The translations under genes were made by a program, and so were the position numbers. The notes below the pieces were generated by a model. It was not told the DNA's origin. It made no database searches and was given only the letters and a program-made list of their open reading frames with translations. Below, piece by piece: positions 46,559 through 58,485 of a DNA stretch of 64,000 bases. Numbering within the stretch: the first letter of the stretch is position 1; every line of letters begins with the position of its first letter. The DNA is from Chlorops oryzae (lineage: Eukaryota; Arthropoda; Insecta; Diptera; Chloropidae): contig CM035806.1 of assembly GCA_020466095.1 (NCBI GenBank), positions 141,714,434 to 141,778,433 of the forward strand. Direction: 5' to 3'.

Positions 46559-47281
46559 CAGGGACCATAACTGTTATAAGTTATATTTTAAAAATTACAA
46601 TTTAAGTGTTATTTTAAGAGTTTTATTATTTTAATCAGAAAATAACAATTATTTTTTGAGTTCTATTTTTTACTCAGAATATAAAACTTATTCTTAGAGT
46701 TTTATTGTTGGATCAAGAAAAAAAAATTAATTTTCGAGTTTTATTTTTTACTCAGAAGATAAAACTTATTTTTAGATTTTTAATTTTTACTCAGTAAATA
46801 AAAATTATTTTTCGAATGCTATTTTTTGCTCAGAAGATAAAAATTTATATTCGATTTTTATTTATTACTCAAAAAATAAAAATAAAACTCTTGCATAAGT
46901 ATATTACCACTTTCTTCAATATAACGCCTGAAATAGGATGAAGAGTCGGATGATGATGAACACGGCGAAATGAAAAAGGCAAGTTACGAAATCGGCAACC
47001 ACAATTCAAATCCAAAAAATATTTGCATAATACTTGTGCTTGCATAATGTTGTGAATAAAACAAAAAACTTGAAAAATAATTTTTATTTTCTGAGTAAAA
47101 AATAAAACTCCAAAAATAATTTTTGTTTTTTGAGTAATAAATAAAAATCTAAGATAAATTTTTATCTTCAGAGCAAAAAATAAAATTCGAAAAATAATTT
47201 TTATTTACTGAGTAAAAATTAAAACTCGAAAAATAATTGTTATTTCCTGATCAAAAAATAAAACTTAAGAAATAATTTTTA
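46559..47281. mobile_element. Foldback element, cut by duplication junction
   Basis: Identical to the first 724 bp of 50993-51837. It stops at ATAATTTTTAT, where copy 2 of the duplication begins with GAAAAATGC. The right terminus and target duplication are absent here. Confidence 0.85.
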
Positions 47282-50200
47282 TGAAAAATGCAATTTTAAA
47301 CAGTTCGTGTGCGTGAGCATATGGCATATATTACTATATATAATATGTCACTCTCATAGATTTTCGCTTATAGATATACGAGATTATAGGCAGCGTACCG
47401 AATGAACACCCATCAACCTCGATTACAATGTGTTGTGTTGGCAGGCGTTCATTCGACAAAACGGACACGCTTGAACAAAAGTATAGTAAGATGGTATGTA
47501 TTATATATGAGGTCGTGTGCATTATCGCCTACGTAGTGTGTTGCGGTTCATCGCTTCTGTAAGCAGCATTTTGGCCTCTGAGTATTGATACGAAATTAAA
47601 ACACAATGTGAAGCATAATACACCGAATAATTCCTCATAATTAACTCAAAAATCGTGTTTATTGCGATATGACATTCATAAAGCAAATGAATGATATATG
47701 TACACATTTATGTATAAACATTTTTTCGACATAACTGTAGTTAAAGGCATTAGAATGCCTCTATAAATTCAGTTATTTGTGATTTGCTAAGCGTCCCAAA
47801 TAAGCTGGCAATTATTTATTTGCCAGACAACGCTTAAAGTTTTTCGTTTTGATTATTCATTAAAATTCGTTGCTCGGCTTTACAACGCATTTGGATTTTA
47901 AATGCTTTTCAATTATTATACAAATTAGTAACGTAATCTCTAATAAGACGAATAACCGAAGCCAGAACACAATTTACCATTTGTTTGAATTTATTAAAAA
48001 ATCATTTTACTCTAATTGAGAGAGTATCTGGTTTTCCCATTAAGCTCTCAGATTTATGGATTTGTCTGTTTTGTTTTCTTCGTGCGTAATGCGACGCTAA
48101 ATTGAAAGTGAGTCTTAAACAGGTCATATCCAGGGCTCGGATTTTAATGACTTTTAAAATTTAAAGCATACTTTATGGGGCAAAAATATTTTCGTACCAG
48201 CACTTTGCGAATAAGTTAAGTAAAGTTGAACTTCAAATCGCTTTTTTAATTTCAAAAAATTAATATTGAAGTTAAAAATCGATTTGAATCCTGACTTTAG
48301 GTGAGTTGAACAAAATTTGTGCTCCATAAAGTATGCTTTTAAACTGTAAAAGTCAACAAAATCAGAGCCCTAGTCATATCAAATCGGAAGAAGATCAAAC
48401 AGGACGGTAAGGAAGAAATCGAAAAAATAAAAAAAGGAAAGAGAAATTACTTCGCCATGAATTTACCGTAATTTAATCTGGCTAAGATTTGGCCCACTAA
48501 ATTTCATTATGTACTGTTGTATTTTTCAAAATTATTCTTTTAAAGGGATACGCGACTCAATTTAACGCTTTTGATGTTTTCAAACGATTACTCTTTCGTG
48601 CCTTTAATTAAAATCTACTGGAAAGTTCCCAACGTAGTTCACTTTATATTCTTTACAAGGAAAGAAGAAAACTCCTTTATCTCCATTTCGTTTAATTCAC
48701 AACGGCATTAGTTACGGCAAAAAGGCTTAAGCCATAAAAAAAAAAAAAAAACAAAATATATACTTTACATTGAGCATCTTCCCAAAGGAAAACATTGCGC
48801 AGCGTTAAGGCGACAAACAAAAAGCTGACACTAAATACACAAAAAAAAAAAAAACAAAAAAACGAAAAAGAAAAACTCAAAAAACGGGTTGAAGGCGCTA
48901 ATCCAAAGAAGGCCAAAAGGGTTAGGCACATTTCATACCCAGCTTCAGTGGGGCATATGCGACGTGTTATGATTTTATGAGAGCTCGAACAAAGGTGAAC
49001 AGATTAAGGCATATGATTGAGAGCGGCCAAACGGCTGTCAAGTGAGAATTCAATGCTCAAGTATAAGGAAAATCCAAGATTAAAAGAAAAAAAAATGGCT
49101 TATCGTAATAGCCGTACGGATACCCACTTCTCCGCCCATTGATTGATTGATTGATTGATTGATTTCATGCACTTAGATGATACAAAAAGACTTTAAACGT
49201 TCCAATGTGTCTTGAAAACGATCCAAAATTCTTGCATCCCGGTCATGTCATAGCGAGTGGTAGTAACGAGGCTAAGGATTATCTCAGGGCACCCTGTATG
49301 AATATCGCATTCGTTTTGGGATATTTTATTAAATCGGGTGACGGTATCGAAATTAATGGCTTAAGCCGTTTTAAGCTCAAAATTTTTGAATTGATACGAT
49401 TTCAATTTATTTAAAATTATTTATTATGTATGTATGTTGGAAAAAGATTTGATTCAAGACGATTTTTTAAATGACCGACTTAATGTTCGAGTAGAATCGT
49501 TGACGTTTGTCTACCGGTTAGTTTCTACAGTCCGTATTGTCGGCTCTTATTTATCTGGTAAAACATTTTGGGTCAATTTGCCCTGTATCTACTACAGGGA
49601 AGTAAATTTTCTTTGAATGTAAGCATGTGGATAGGTTATTGAATGTTTTTTCGTTTTAAATTTTATTGAGAGTGAAGCGCAAAGCCATAGAGGGCGGCGG
49701 CCTCGAAGCGAAGGCTTATGGATTTTATTTTTAGAAAATATATGCAAAATTTTTTTCCTCTATGGAAACAAGAAGAAAGTAAGAAATTCGCAAAGAGTTT
49801 TTGAAAGAAGTATTTTAATGGTTCGATGGTCCCTTTCAACAGTTTTTATCTATGCTAAGAATTCAAGTGATGTCAGCTCTAAAAATAGCGTAAAACTTTA
49901 AAGGAATAATCATGCACATCCCTTTCAGCGAGCGATTGCCGATGAATGACGAATTCGTAGAGCCGTTAAAGGAGAAAATTGTAAATATAAATATATATAT
50001 TTTTTTTTTTGATTATGATAATGATTTTTTTCTTTCGAAGTAACAATAGGTTGTACGAAAGTCTTAAAAAAAACCTTTTCTTTTTCAACATTAAGTATAT
50101 AATAAGTGCTAACATATTTACGCACAACACATACAGACAGTTCAATTCAAGTAGATTTCCAGTCATACGAGGATGTCACAGAAATCAACTGCAAAATCGT

Positions 50201-51716
50201 CTACAATTAACGCAAATTGGTCCGAATATCATGACGATCTAGTGTTGACCCAGTTCTCCATTTCTCATTTGAAGATTAGAATATACAATGTTAAGTTTCG
50301 ATACATTATAATTGAGAAGAAATGCTGCGGAAATGGTTTTTAGGGTACATAAATGAGCAGCAAGGTACCCAGGTGCCTTTTTCGCTTTCAAATGAATTTT
50401 TTTATTTATTATTTTTTTTTTTTTAGGAAGGGTTTATAAAACTGAAAGTCTGGGCGAATGTATGTACTATTTTATATGTATTTTCTGCATATAATTCAAG
50501 AATTCTCATTTATTTTGCTTGAGGTACCCGACCACCTTGGCACTCTACGGGCATTTGTTTTGGGCGACTCCTTCCTTAATATGTGATCATTAGAGCTGTC
50601 AAAAACATGCATTTATAAATTTAAAGCATACTTTATGGGGGAAAAACTTTTCTTACCAACATTTTGCGAATAAGTCTAGTAAAGTTGAACTTCAAACGGC
50701 TTTTCTACCTTCATAAAAATTCTTATTGAAGTTAAAAATCTATTTGAATCTTAACTTTATGCGAGTTGAACAAAATTTTTACTCCATAAAGTATGCTTTA
50801 AATCTATAAATGCATATTTTTGACAGCTCTAGTGATCATGCGTTATCCGGGTGTGTCCTATTCTGAGTCTTGTGTAAGGTCGTATTGCGAACATATTCAT
50901 TTCGGATCTGCATACAACTCTGTTCCGCAATTAAATAATACTGAACAAATGCTTATTTCAAGGTATTAAAAATTAAAAATTAGGATATTTTCCAGGGACC
51001 ATAACTGTTATAAGTTATATTTTAAAAATTACAATTTAAGTGTTATTTTAAGAGTTTTATTATTTTAATCAGAAAATAACAATTATTTTTTGAGTTCTAT
51101 TTTTTACTCAGAATATAAAACTTATTCTTAGAGTTTTATTGTTGGATCAAGAAAAAAAAATTAATTTTCGAGTTTTATTTTTTACTCAGAAGATAAAACT
51201 TATTTTTAGATTTTTAATTTTTACTCAGTAAATAAAAATTATTTTTCGAATGCTATTTTTTGCTCAGAAGATAAAAATTTATATTCGATTTTTATTTATT
51301 ACTCAAAAAATAAAAATAAAACTCTTGCATAAGTATATTACCACTTTCTTCAATATAACGCCTGAAATAGGATGAAGAGTCGGATGATGATGAACACGGC
51401 GAAATGAAAAAGGCAAGTTACGAAATCGGCAACCACAATTCAAATCCAAAAAATATTTGCATAATACTTGTGCTTGCATAATGTTGTGAATAAAACAAAA
51501 AACTTGAAAAATAATTTTTATTTTCTGAGTAAAAAATAAAACTCCAAAAATAATTTTTGTTTTTTGAGTAATAAATAAAAATCTAAGATAAATTTTTATC
51601 TTCAGAGCAAAAAATAAAATTCGAAAAATAATTTTTATTTACTGAGTAAAAATTAAAACTCGAAAAATAATTGTTATTTCCTGATCAAAAAATAAAACTT
51701 AAGAAATAATTTTTAT
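47282..51716. repeat. Tandem duplication, copy 2 (4.435 kb)
   Basis: Second direct copy. The left junction is inside the foldback sequence of copy 1, with about one base of microhomology. The right edge lies within the right arm of the intact foldback element, which continues to 51837. The near-identity means a very recent event or an assembly duplicate. Confidence 0.95.
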
Positions 51717-51837
51717 TTTTTGATCAAAAAATGAAACTCTAAGAATAACGCTCAAATACTAATTTTTAAAATATAAATAATTTTATATTGATTTTTAAAA
51801 TTCAAACTTCAAAAATAATTATTATTTTGGGTCCCTG
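50993..51837. mobile_element. 845-bp foldback element with 8-bp TSD
   Basis: Ends CAGGGACC and GGGTCCCTG, flanked by ATATTTTC (50985-50992, 51838-51845). Each arm is an array of degenerate 37-40-bp units (GAGTTTTATTTTTTACTCAG, AAGATAAAACTTATTTTTA) facing each other around a central unique region near 51320-51490 with GATGAAGAGTCGGATGATG. Long repetitive arms define foldback elements; the CAGGG ends and 8-bp duplication fit hAT. Confidence 0.8.
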
Positions 51838-51845
51838 ATATTTTC

Positions 51846-53009
51846 AAATACGGGATCGGCTAGGAATTGAAATCAAGCAGTTCCATTTGTATGCGAAACC
51901 CAACCCCATTTATAATTTTTGTCGAGACTATAATTGCAAACCTATTGTCGGTATGCAGAAGTGCTAGATGTTGGAATAAGTAAATTTTGGTGGCTCAATT
52001 GAAATCGTACGATTCACCTTGAGTGGAACACTGCTTGCAACCTTGAGTGGACCGTCGAAAATTTTCATTCCTAATATAAATTAAGCATGTTGATGGATAA
52101 AAATAGACTTTGCAACAGTGTTAACTAGTTGTATGAGCTATAGATACTTAATTTTTCGGTGTAATTCTTATTTCGGAAAAAAATACTGAGTTGAGACGTG
52201 TTTGGAATGACTGACTAAAATATCTTTATCAAAAACCGCTGGAAGAGAAAAAAAAAAAATAAATGCATCATTAATTCTCCCGAAAATATAAGTGTTTCAG
52301 AATAATTATCCGTTAAAGCAGAGACATAGCCTTTGTTGCACAGAAAAAATTTTGCGGAGCCCATGTAAACAATGAAAACGTGTAGCCGGTTCGGCTACCA
52401 AAAGGGAGCCAAAAGCTTCGCTGAACACCCGATAATGTACGCCACTCAGCAGACACGAAAATTCCGGGAGACTGTTTGTTATCTCTGAATGCCGCTGTTC
52501 CGGCGTGAGATTCAAAGTAAGATAGCTGCACGTACTCAAGCCGCGTCAGGTGTCACATTCTTGCCTCAACTGTCTTGAAGTGGCCTCAGTTTGTTATAGG
52601 CATTTTTTATTCCTTTTGAAAACTAAGAACATGCTACAAAAACAAAAAGTCATTTTGTCCTTCGGTGGGCATTAACTAATTTTTAGTAAAAAAAAATTAT
52701 TGCGTATTTATTACATTTAAGTACTTAAATATGTGTGTGGTGGTGCCTCGATTTTCGGCATCACTGACTTGTAATTATGTTATTAAATAGCTTTGCATGG
52801 AGGTGATAATAATTCTATCCACAGCAAACATCCACGGTATTTTTATTTCTTTTACTTATAAAATCCAAAAATACTTATGCAAAAGAAAAGAAGAACGAAT
52901 TTTTCATCCATTTTCGGTTTTTCGTTTTGCATGAGAAAAAAATCTTCAAAAAACTATGAAAAAAAATTATTAATAGATGACATTCGCAGTTGTTTGCGAT
53001 TAATCCAAT
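51846..53009. other. Intergenic DNA
   Basis: A GC-richer patch at 52320-52540 contains the near-palindrome TAGCCGGTTCGGCTA (52383) and minus-strand frames of 72-77 codons without a recognised domain. Otherwise A/T-rich. Confidence 0.4.
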
Positions 53010-53525
53010 ACCTAAAGGACTGTATTCACCCTGTCGGTAATTGAACTAGTGCAGAAGTATTCTTCAACTACATACTTTCCAAATCAATAGTACTACTCGC
53101 TCGTAATTTCTCCGCCAATGCATTCAACTGTCAACTTTTACTCTGAGGTGCCATTCGAATAGCGACAGTCGCGTTTGAACTTGTGCAGAAATTGAGGCAA
53201 CATGGCCAATTCAGTACATGTGATATACTACGGGACCGTTAAAAACTGAAATCCTTAGAGGAATAAAAATCAAATAAATAAAAAAAGAATAGTTTCAAAT
53301 TGGTTGGAAATTTTCAGCAAACTTGTGCGGATTTTTTCGCCTGCGACAGGACTCGAACTCGAGCCCCTCAGATTGCCAAGCGAATACGCTTTCACTATAC
53401 CACAATGTTTGAGCAAAGTTTAACTTAGATGCCTCGTTGAACATGCCACTAGTAAGATTCTACGGTCCGTGTCTCTACTCTCGTACTAGTTCTTTTTTCT
53501 ATATTCGAGAACTACTCGCTAGGGC
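53010..53525 (-). mobile_element. tRNA-like repeat family X, uninterrupted copy
   Basis: Reverse-complement counterpart of 7555-7652 plus 8569-9060. The minus-strand tRNA-like segment has B box GAGTTCGAGTCC (complement of 53349-53360), an excellent match to GGTTCGANTCC, and A-box-like GTGGTATAGTG (complement of 53393-53403). Spacing fits a tRNA with a short variable loop. It lacks the TIR element that splits the 7.5-kb copy. Confidence 0.65.
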
Positions 53526-54070
53526 CCCAATTAACCCCACTCTTCCTACAGGGCACACACAGGACGGTTGTTTGCTTTTCACCTTTGTGTTCCGAGAAAT
53601 TTTTATACTGAAGGCAGCGTAAGCTTCTTTCGGCAAGTAGAATGTTTTCGTTGCACTTCCCCTGTAAGTATGCTAGCTTTTCAGACTCCACCTCAATTAG
53701 TAATTAATTTTAAAAGATTTCTTTGCATATCGAAAATACTAAGGATGTGTCATATGAGCGAGGGAGCGAAAAATGAAGTTCTTCCTGGTAAATTTTCTTA
53801 AGGATGAAAGAAAACATTCAGTAAATCTGTCGTTTTAATTATTCAATTAAAAGTTGCAAGCAAAAGGTAAAAAAAAAAACTTGAGAAGTCAAAGAAATGC
53901 TCAATGCCTTAGAGGCAAGCTCTTTTGATTCGTTCAGGTAGATTTATATGTAATAATTATATGTAATAGGTAAATGTAATAGCTGATGCGCTTTTCTACT
54001 ATATTTCGCAAATATTTTTACTGGATGCGAATGTCTGCTGCTGCATTAATTTCTGAGATATTTACTTTTA
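53526..54070. other. Intergenic DNA
   Basis: No supported gene or repeat; open frames at 53437-53801 have no recognised domain. Confidence 0.45.
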
Positions 54071-55240
54071 AAAAGAGCCATATGTAGTTCAACTCCTTCG
54101 ATAAGAAAACTGCACGCAGAGAAAAAATATCATATACCCAATTATATTTTGCAGGGATTACATATGTAATTGGGTATGATGCAATTATATTTTCATAATT
54201 GCGTCCAATTATAGTTTTCATTGCCTCCAATTATATATGTAATTGCTGAAATGATGTATGTAATTGTATCGAATTATATACATAATTGAGTCTAATTAAA
54301 TTTGTGATCCCCTGCAATTTAAAATACATTCTATATAGCAATATCAAAAGGGGCATTCTCCACGATTGGGCGGAATATATTTCACCAAGTCATCTTCTTG
54401 GCCCACCAGCCCCTTGGAGTGCCTGAGGATTTTGAAAATTCAAACACATTATATACGATCGAAATTATAAACCATTTGAGAAATATAAGAAAAAAACTGG
54501 TAAAATAAATACAATCATATATATAATTGCATCAATGCTTTAAATTGTAAAAGTAATCAGATGTAATTACATATGTATTCAGAACGCAATTACATATATG
54601 ATAAATTTAAATGCAATTATATAAGTAATTGAGTATTTTTCATTTTCTAATTATATTGTAATTGGCTCCAATTAATAATGCAATCGGGGCAAGGCTCCAA
54701 TCACATATGTAATTGGTTCCAATTATATTTCGGGAACTTATTTCTCTCCGTGTGTATACGAACAGAGACAGAGACGGACCGACCGACATACAGACGGATA
54801 TGGCTACATCGAATCTCCTGGTGACGCTGATCATTTCTATTTTTCTATCGAAATTCGGTATTTGTGCTCACGGGGACATACATACATAAGTACAGATTAG
54901 TTCGAAAATGGATCTGATCGGACCATTTTTAAGTACTAGGGTATGTCACAAAATTTCCAAAACTGCCAGAAAATCAGAATTTTTCGAATTATTTCAATGA
55001 ATTTTCGAATTTAAACGTTTATTTAAGCCTCCGATAAGAATTCGAAAAGTTTGGAAAAGTGGCCGTGGCAAAGGCGTGAGGGTTTTCATAAAGAAATTGA
55101 ACAAACGTCGGTATATGGGGTCCCTTATGGCCTTAAAAATCACAAGAATATTCTTTCTTAATGGCTTGTTTTGAAAATTATTTAAACATTTGTGTCTGTG
55201 ACACCCTGGCAGCTGACTATAACACCCTTACTTATTTTTA
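54071..55240. mobile_element. Rearranged DINE with nested family D MITE
   Basis: 54085-54112 (GTTCAACTCCTTCGATAAG) and 54753-54845 (GACAGAGACGG, GAATCTCCTGGTGACGC) form one reverse-oriented DINE piece split by the MITE 54113-54752. From 54849 to 55236 the sequence is forward-oriented (GTGCTCACGGGGACAT, GACTATAACACCCTTACTTA). Two copies or an internal inversion are implied. Confidence 0.65.
54113..54752. mobile_element. Family D palindrome-array MITE, copy 2
   Basis: Same ends as 18147-18854 (CACGCAGAGAAA / TTTCTCTCCGTG) and colinear interior, lacking about 65 bp near 54245. Its insertion into a DINE dates it after that copy. Confidence 0.8.
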
Positions 55241-55539
55241 TCCGCTTCGTTGACCATTTTCGTTTTTTTTTTTTCTTCCTTATCTACGAAAATCTGGATG
55301 TATGTATGTGTTAGTGATGTTACGAATGTGGTTTTTTAAACATTCGCGAATGCGAATGTTCAGTTTTAAATTAAGCGCTAATTATCTTTGCTTTGGTATT
55401 GACAGCTGACGTGCCGTGTAAGCCCCACATATTTTTGGTTACAGTGTTGCCCTATGATCCAAAAAAGGACTTTTTTTAATTAATCTGTTTTCGTAAGGAA
55501 AATGAATTTAAATTTGTTCTCGAAACCTTTTTTGAATTA

Positions 55540-55679
55540 GGGGCTCGCTCCAGTTCTGTCAGAAACGAAACAGAAATGAAAAACTTCATATAAGAAACAC
55601 TCCAGAAAATTTCTGATTCATTTTTGAAGCGTTTTTTTATATGAAGTTTTTGATTTCTGACAGAACTGGAGCGAACCCC
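55540..55679. mobile_element. 140-bp MITE, TA flanks
   Basis: GGGGCTCGCTCCAGTTCTG and CAGAACTGGAGCGAACCCC are inverted ends. Inner AACTTCATATAA / TTATATGAAGTT also pair. TA on each side. Confidence 0.75.
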
Positions 55680-56307
55680 TAACTTTTAAATATTGTTTGG
55701 AAATCTACAAATCAATAGAGATATCAAATTAATCTACATTAACGAAATGTATAACATCCATAGGATTTGTATATTATTCGAACGTTTATATTCGCATAAA
55801 ATTTTGCGAATACGAATATCCAGAAATATGCGAATATTCGCAACATCACTAGGATGCGCTTTTTAAAACTTAAATCATAATAACATCGGCTGAGATTTTT
55901 GATCAAAGAAAAAAACCTGCGACAATCTGTTGTGCCCACCCATTACAAGTAGATTTAAAATTTTTGGCTCTCCTGCAGGAGAAAGTGAAGATTCAAGTAA
56001 GGACAATGAAAAGCACACGAAACTGCTGCGGCGTCAGAATGTTTATTCTGCGAATATAATAAATCATAAGTGGATAAGCATGATTCATGATAAAAGCATT
56101 GTGTAAGAGGATTTAAATTACTTGGCAGAAATTTCATGAAAAATTATTGCAAATCTATTGAAGTTCTTCTTCGGAACTTTGTACCTCTCCTTGGCTTAAG
56201 TAAATGACATTTTAATTCTTTTCTTTTTTTTTCAATTTTAATTTTCAAATGTTTTGCATTTATTTGCTTCACTAACTTTCCCTTTTTCTTATTATATTAT
56301 TTTCAGC
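55680..56307. other. Intergenic or intronic DNA
   Basis: Nothing recognised until a branch-point-like CACTAACTT (56270-56278) and a long pyrimidine tract that precede the acceptor at 56307. Confidence 0.45.
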
Positions 56308-56492
56308 TGTCGATTTCAATTTGATGATGGAAACTCATGATGTTGTGATTGCCATTCGAGTATTCAAGTATAAAAAAAATCAGCTTCCCGAGTAAAAGTC
56401 TCAAAAAGTTTATTGAAAAACAATTATCGAAATGGATGAATTTCCAATTGTTCCGGCGCCCGTCCCTGGGAATGTCAAAGAAGAGGAATATG
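56308..56492 (+). CDS. Candidate exon with start codon, gene unknown
   Basis: The acceptor TTATATTATTTTCAG ends at 56307 with a CTAAC branch-point word about 33 nt upstream. The ATG at 56432 (context CGAAATGG) opens MDEFPIVPAPVPGNVKEEEY, with GC-ending codons in an AT-rich setting, and a donor TATG|GTAGGG follows at 56492/56493 in phase 1. Two downstream acceptors fit this phase: 61609, giving an 87-residue protein with one hydrophobic segment, or 61695, giving a shorter tail. I do not recognise the protein. The exon could be the first coding exon of a gene starting at 30269 on the same strand. Without the splice the frame runs on to a stop at about 56576, so a short single-exon frame is an alternative. 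Confidence 0.4.
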
Positions 56493-57509
56493 GTAGGGAA
56501 ACAAACCAACAAAAAAAAAAAGCAAATAAAAAAATCGCATATTATTTTCTCATATGGTCGCGGCTCAAGATTTAGAACGTTACATAATTCATGACTCAAA
56601 AAACAGGCAAAATTCAAAATTTTGTTTGTTTGTTTGTAAAGCTCCCAAAGACGCACATTCTGATGGGAAAATGTCTCTCCATTCTCAATTGGTTTTTTAA
56701 ATCTAGACTTTCAAAGTGGCTTATTGTAGAACGTTACACAATTTCGGAAGTGTATTTTGAGATCTCTATGAATTTTATTCAAAATCAAAAAATTAACCCT
56801 TTGATGGCCGATATTACCTATGCAAAACACTCGAACGTGCTCACTCTTTCTGCAGTTACGACAATGTGATACAGAATTCAGTCGGAATCGTTTATGACAG
56901 ACTTCAAGGGACCGGAAAATCTGTCTGTTGTATACGATTTCTATTATAGAAATATATCGCATATAGAAGACCACAGTCTGCTATATCCGATACGATATAT
57001 ACGAGTAGTCTATAGCAGACATTCTGGTAATGGCAGTAATGCCCGAGAAACAATATCGTGGCGCAAAAAAAAAAAAAAAAAAACAAAAAAGAAACATCGG
57101 AATCAAATGAATCAATCTGTTTTGTCTGTTCCCTGCGGGAAATAGCAATAGTGAATCTATACTCTTTTTTTACTGACCAGCTATACCCGCCGCAATGCTT
57201 TGCGCTATAGACATTTAACATTGAGTTGTCATTGCATGTCTACATGTAGACCAAAGAACTAATGACGAGCTATAGACGAGCAATTATGTACACAAAAAGG
57301 AGTACTCTTTCGCTAGTCCCGATCATTACGAATTACTAGTTCGAGACACGTTGTCGACATGGTCGTCAGTAGAGATAAACTATACCTTTCGACAGTATAA
57401 CTTTTCTAGTGCTACCGCTTGAAAAAGCTGTTGGCTTTTCAACAAGTTCACTTGTCTATGTATTCTGACGACAGTATAGACATGGGGCCATATCGCCACA
57501 GGCTTCCTG
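56493..57509. other. Intergenic or intronic DNA
   Basis: No recognised family. Inverted or tandem CTATAGAC/GTCTATAG-type words occur near 57010, 57213 and 57264. No gene supported on either strand. Confidence 0.4.
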
Positions 57510-57730
57510 CACTGTTGCCAGATTTTTAGGGGAGTATTCCCCTGAATGTCTCAAAACAACGCCAAAAATCTTCCAATATCTTCCAATAACAAAACTTGGT
57601 CCCATAAGGTCCTACAAAAATTTCAGTGATCACTTTTCTGCCCTAATAAATCTCTCCAAATATATTCCCTATATCCCTCATAAATGTCTTCTGATTTAGA
57701 GAAGATTCCCCCCCTAAACTGGCAACAGTG
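57510..57730. mobile_element. 221-bp TIR element, near-perfect 8-bp TSD
   Basis: CACTGTTGCCAGATTTTTAGG and CCTAAACTGGCAACAGTG are inverted. The flanks are GCTTCCTG and GCTTCCTC (one mismatch). Probably hAT-type by duplication length. Confidence 0.7.
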
Positions 57731-58215
57731 GCTTCCTCCAGAGTTACAAACGATACATCGAGCCGTAGGGACTTCCATTTTACTTATAAGCGATATGTCG
57801 ATGTCTGTAACGATATACGAATTCCTATGCGTTATTCCCATTACACTCGAAGGGACCGGAGGCTTTGTCTCCTATATATTATATGATAGCTATCATATAT
57901 AGACTATAGTCTGTTATAACCGGGTCAGTTATAATCGATTTTCACTGTAGTTTGTCTATTTAAATGGAATTTGGTAGATTGATGGTGTAAGAAAAAACTG
58001 CATTACTACTTTTCGATGGGATGTCATTTTTGTCGAAGTTATTTGTAAAAGAGTATAGAAAATAAGTTCAAATCTGGAATTTTTGAATAGGTAATGACTT
58101 TATACGAATTGCTCCATATCAAAAAATGAGGGAGGAGAAAAATTATGTACTTTTTTTGGTTGTTCGAAAAGTTGTAGGACTTTTTATGTTCGGAGAAAAC
58201 TTATTCCAGCACCTA

Positions 58216-58485
58216 CAGGGTGTCCGGGAAACTTTCGGCATAATTTTTAGCATGTCAAGGGCTATTTTTTTGACAGACTTTTGAAAGAAAATCAAAGATA
58301 TAATTTTAAAATGTACAGGTATTTTGTAAAATATTTAAAAATTCATTCAAAAATGCATCCTACTTTGAAGTGCTGTAACTCAATAACGGTACCATTCAGG
58401 CAAGTGGTGCAATAAGAAAAAACACAGCCCTTGACATAAGGTATCCCATGTTAAAAAGTATGCAGAAAATTGCCCGGACACTCTG
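58216..58485. mobile_element. 270-bp MITE with TA flanks
   Basis: Ends CAGGGTGTCCGGGAAACTTT and its partner, in complement CAGAGTGTCCGGGCAATTTT, continue inward as TTTTTAGCATG and TTTTTAACATG and then GTCAAGGGCT on both sides. TA at each edge. Tc1/mariner-like by target. Confidence 0.8.

Larger units (their letters stand above)
42847..47281. repeat. Tandem duplication, copy 1 (4.435 kb)
   Basis: Direct repeat of 47282-51716 at an offset of 4435 then 4434 bp. The only differences I found are two poly(A) lengths (18 against 16 near 44300; 13 against 14 near 44408). Contents: two hAT MITEs (43696-43937, 46157-46397), (GATT)6 at 44706, the left part of a foldback element (46559-47281) and otherwise A/T-rich DNA with no recognised gene. 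Small open frames (44771-44980, 45000-45182) are in both copies but have no domain. Confidence 0.95.
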
